Origin: an uncultured bacterium
GTDB taxonomy: Bacteria; Planctomycetota; Phycisphaerae; Phycisphaerales; SM1A02
Assembly: GCA_903918555.1 (NCBI GenBank)
Contig: CAIXEV010000220.1
Location: 1-6,227 of the forward strand
Length of the DNA: 6,227 nucleotides
Reading direction: 5' to 3'
Shown: one piece after another, positions 5,579-6,227 of the stretch
Layout of the letters: each line of letters opens with the position of its first letter
Position numbering within the stretch: the stretch's first letter is position 1
The notes under the pieces: model-generated
Told to the model about the DNA's origin: nothing
What the model saw: the letters and a program-made list of their open reading frames with translations, nothing else
Databases searched by the model: none
Position numbers and translations under genes: made by a program

Positions 5579-5699
5579 CGCGAAGTCCACCGAAATCACG
5601 GCCTCGACATACCGCCTTGCGACCGTCGACAACCTATCATGCCCCCCTTCCGCGCGGGACCAATCCCCGTCGGAATCAACCACTGCAGGACCCCAAACC
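5579..5699. promoter_or_regulatory. Divergent intergenic region between the sigma-like gene and acyl-CoA dehydrogenase
   Basis: About 120 bp with start signals for both directions. For the minus strand, GGTGG (plus 5587-5591) lies 8 nt before the sigma ATG. For the plus strand, AGGA (5687-5690) lies 9 nt before the ATG at 5700. TATCAT (5635-5640) could be a plus-strand -10 box, but no -35 box is found at normal distance. Shared placement raises the possibility that the sigma factor controls its neighbour; the sequence does not show this. Confidence 0.4.
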
Positions 5700-6227
5700 A
5701 TGTCGAACGCCAACCTCGCCAAGGACCTCAAGAACGTCTCCGAGAAGGACCGCAAGCAGATCGAGCAGGCCCAGGAGATGCTCGGCCCGGATCCGTCGAC
5801 GATCGGCCTCTTGAAGAATGTGTTCTGGGGCAACTTCCGCGAGGACCTGGTCTTCCCGTACCCCTCGCAGCCCGCCGAGGAAACCGCGAAGTGCGACCAG
5901 CTCCTCGCCGCGCTCGACAACTACCTCAAGAACGAGCACCCCTCGATCGAGATCGACCAGAAGCAGGAGATCCCGCAGTGGGTCATCCAGAAGCTCTTCG
6001 ACCTCGGCGTCCTCGGCATGACGATCCCCGTCGAGTTCGGCGGACTCGGCCTCGGCATCACCAGCTACAACCGCGTGCTTGAGCGCCTCGGCCGCGCGTG
6101 CGGCTCGACCGCCGTGCTCGTGTCGGCGCACCAGTCGATCGGCTGCAAGGCCGTCATGCTCTTCGGCAACGACGAGCAGAAGAAGCGCTTCCTGCCGCTC
6201 ATGGCGAAGTCGACGCTCAGCGCGTTC
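5700..6227 (+). CDS. Acyl-CoA dehydrogenase, very-long-chain (ACADVL/ACAD9)-like, 5' part
   Basis: The first 176 residues of an FAD-dependent acyl-CoA dehydrogenase, cut by the window edge; the full enzymes of this type run to roughly 600 residues. It would carry out the first oxidation of beta-oxidation, acyl-CoA to trans-2-enoyl-CoA, feeding substrates to hydratases such as those at 51-1730. Diagnostic segments are NFREDLVFPYP (45-55), which resembles the FPYP motif of very-long-chain enzymes, IPVEFGGLGLG (109-119), and VSAHQSIGCKAVMLFG (141-156) followed by QKKRFLPLMA. That last block closely resembles the GAHQSIGxKxxLLFG block of VLCAD. The flavin- and substrate-binding middle domain and the catalytic base lie beyond the edge. 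The ATG at 5700 has AGGA 9 nt upstream. Codon choice is strongly biased to AAG, CTC and GAG, unlike the lectin or toxin-antitoxin genes, suggesting high expression. Confidence 0.92.
   Translation, partial: MSNANLAKDLKNVSEKDRKQIEQAQEMLGPDPSTIGLLKNVFWGNFREDLVFPYPSQPAEETAKCDQLLAALDNYLKNEHPSIEIDQKQEIPQWVIQKLFDLGVLGMTIPVEFGGLGLGITSYNRVLERLGRACGSTAVLVSAHQSIGCKAVMLFGNDEQKKRFLPLMAKSTLSAF

Noticed and set aside
4244..6082. A 612-residue open frame on the plus strand across the toxin-antitoxin and sigma genes.
   Set aside because: It is antisense to three genes with clear family motifs, is Arg/Pro/Ala/His-rich without domains, and out of frame with the real dehydrogenase. High GC content makes stop codons rare.

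Overview
This is a GC-rich, gene-dense bacterial window that fits a planctomycete, most likely the Phycisphaerae lineage. The strongest pointer is the secreted protein at 2919-3701. It ends in the DxNxDGxxDGxDLxxxLxxWG calcium-loop pairs and the DCNxDGxxD...NGNxIPDxCE segment common in Phycisphaerae exported proteins. The sigma-like gene at 4865-5578 also resembles a planctomycete-expanded sigma family. This assignment is inferred from protein style only; there is no rRNA or other marker gene here.

Layout: (a) 51-1730 holds two divergent enoyl-CoA hydratase/isomerase-family genes separated by only 42 bp. (b) 1731-2109 has no gene. It holds a probable terminator, a two-hairpin palindromic element and a 56-bp tandem repeat array. 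(c) 2110-2748 (minus) encodes a NYN-domain (PIN-like) protein; a second, inverted copy of the two-hairpin element lies upstream of it at 2803-2847. (d) 2919-3701 (minus) encodes a secreted C-type-lectin-like protein with the planctomycete C-terminal tail. (e) 3702-4131 has no convincing separate gene. (f) 5578-4132 (minus) is a tight run of sigma-70-like factor, MNT-type nucleotidyltransferase and HepT-like protein. The last two form a probable type VII (MntA/HepT) toxin-antitoxin pair with a 14-bp overlap. (g) 5700 to the right edge is the 5' part of a very-long-chain-type acyl-CoA dehydrogenase, divergent from the sigma gene.

The two hydratases and the acyl-CoA dehydrogenase point to acyl-CoA catabolism (beta-oxidation and/or branched-chain amino acid breakdown). 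The genes between them (NYN, lectin, sigma, toxin-antitoxin) look like accessory cargo. The most distinctive signal is non-coding. The element at 1821-1865 and its inverted relative at 2804-2847 share two hairpins with the same 4-nt spacer, and two stem positions have changed in a pair-preserving way. Together they bracket the tandem array and the NYN gene.
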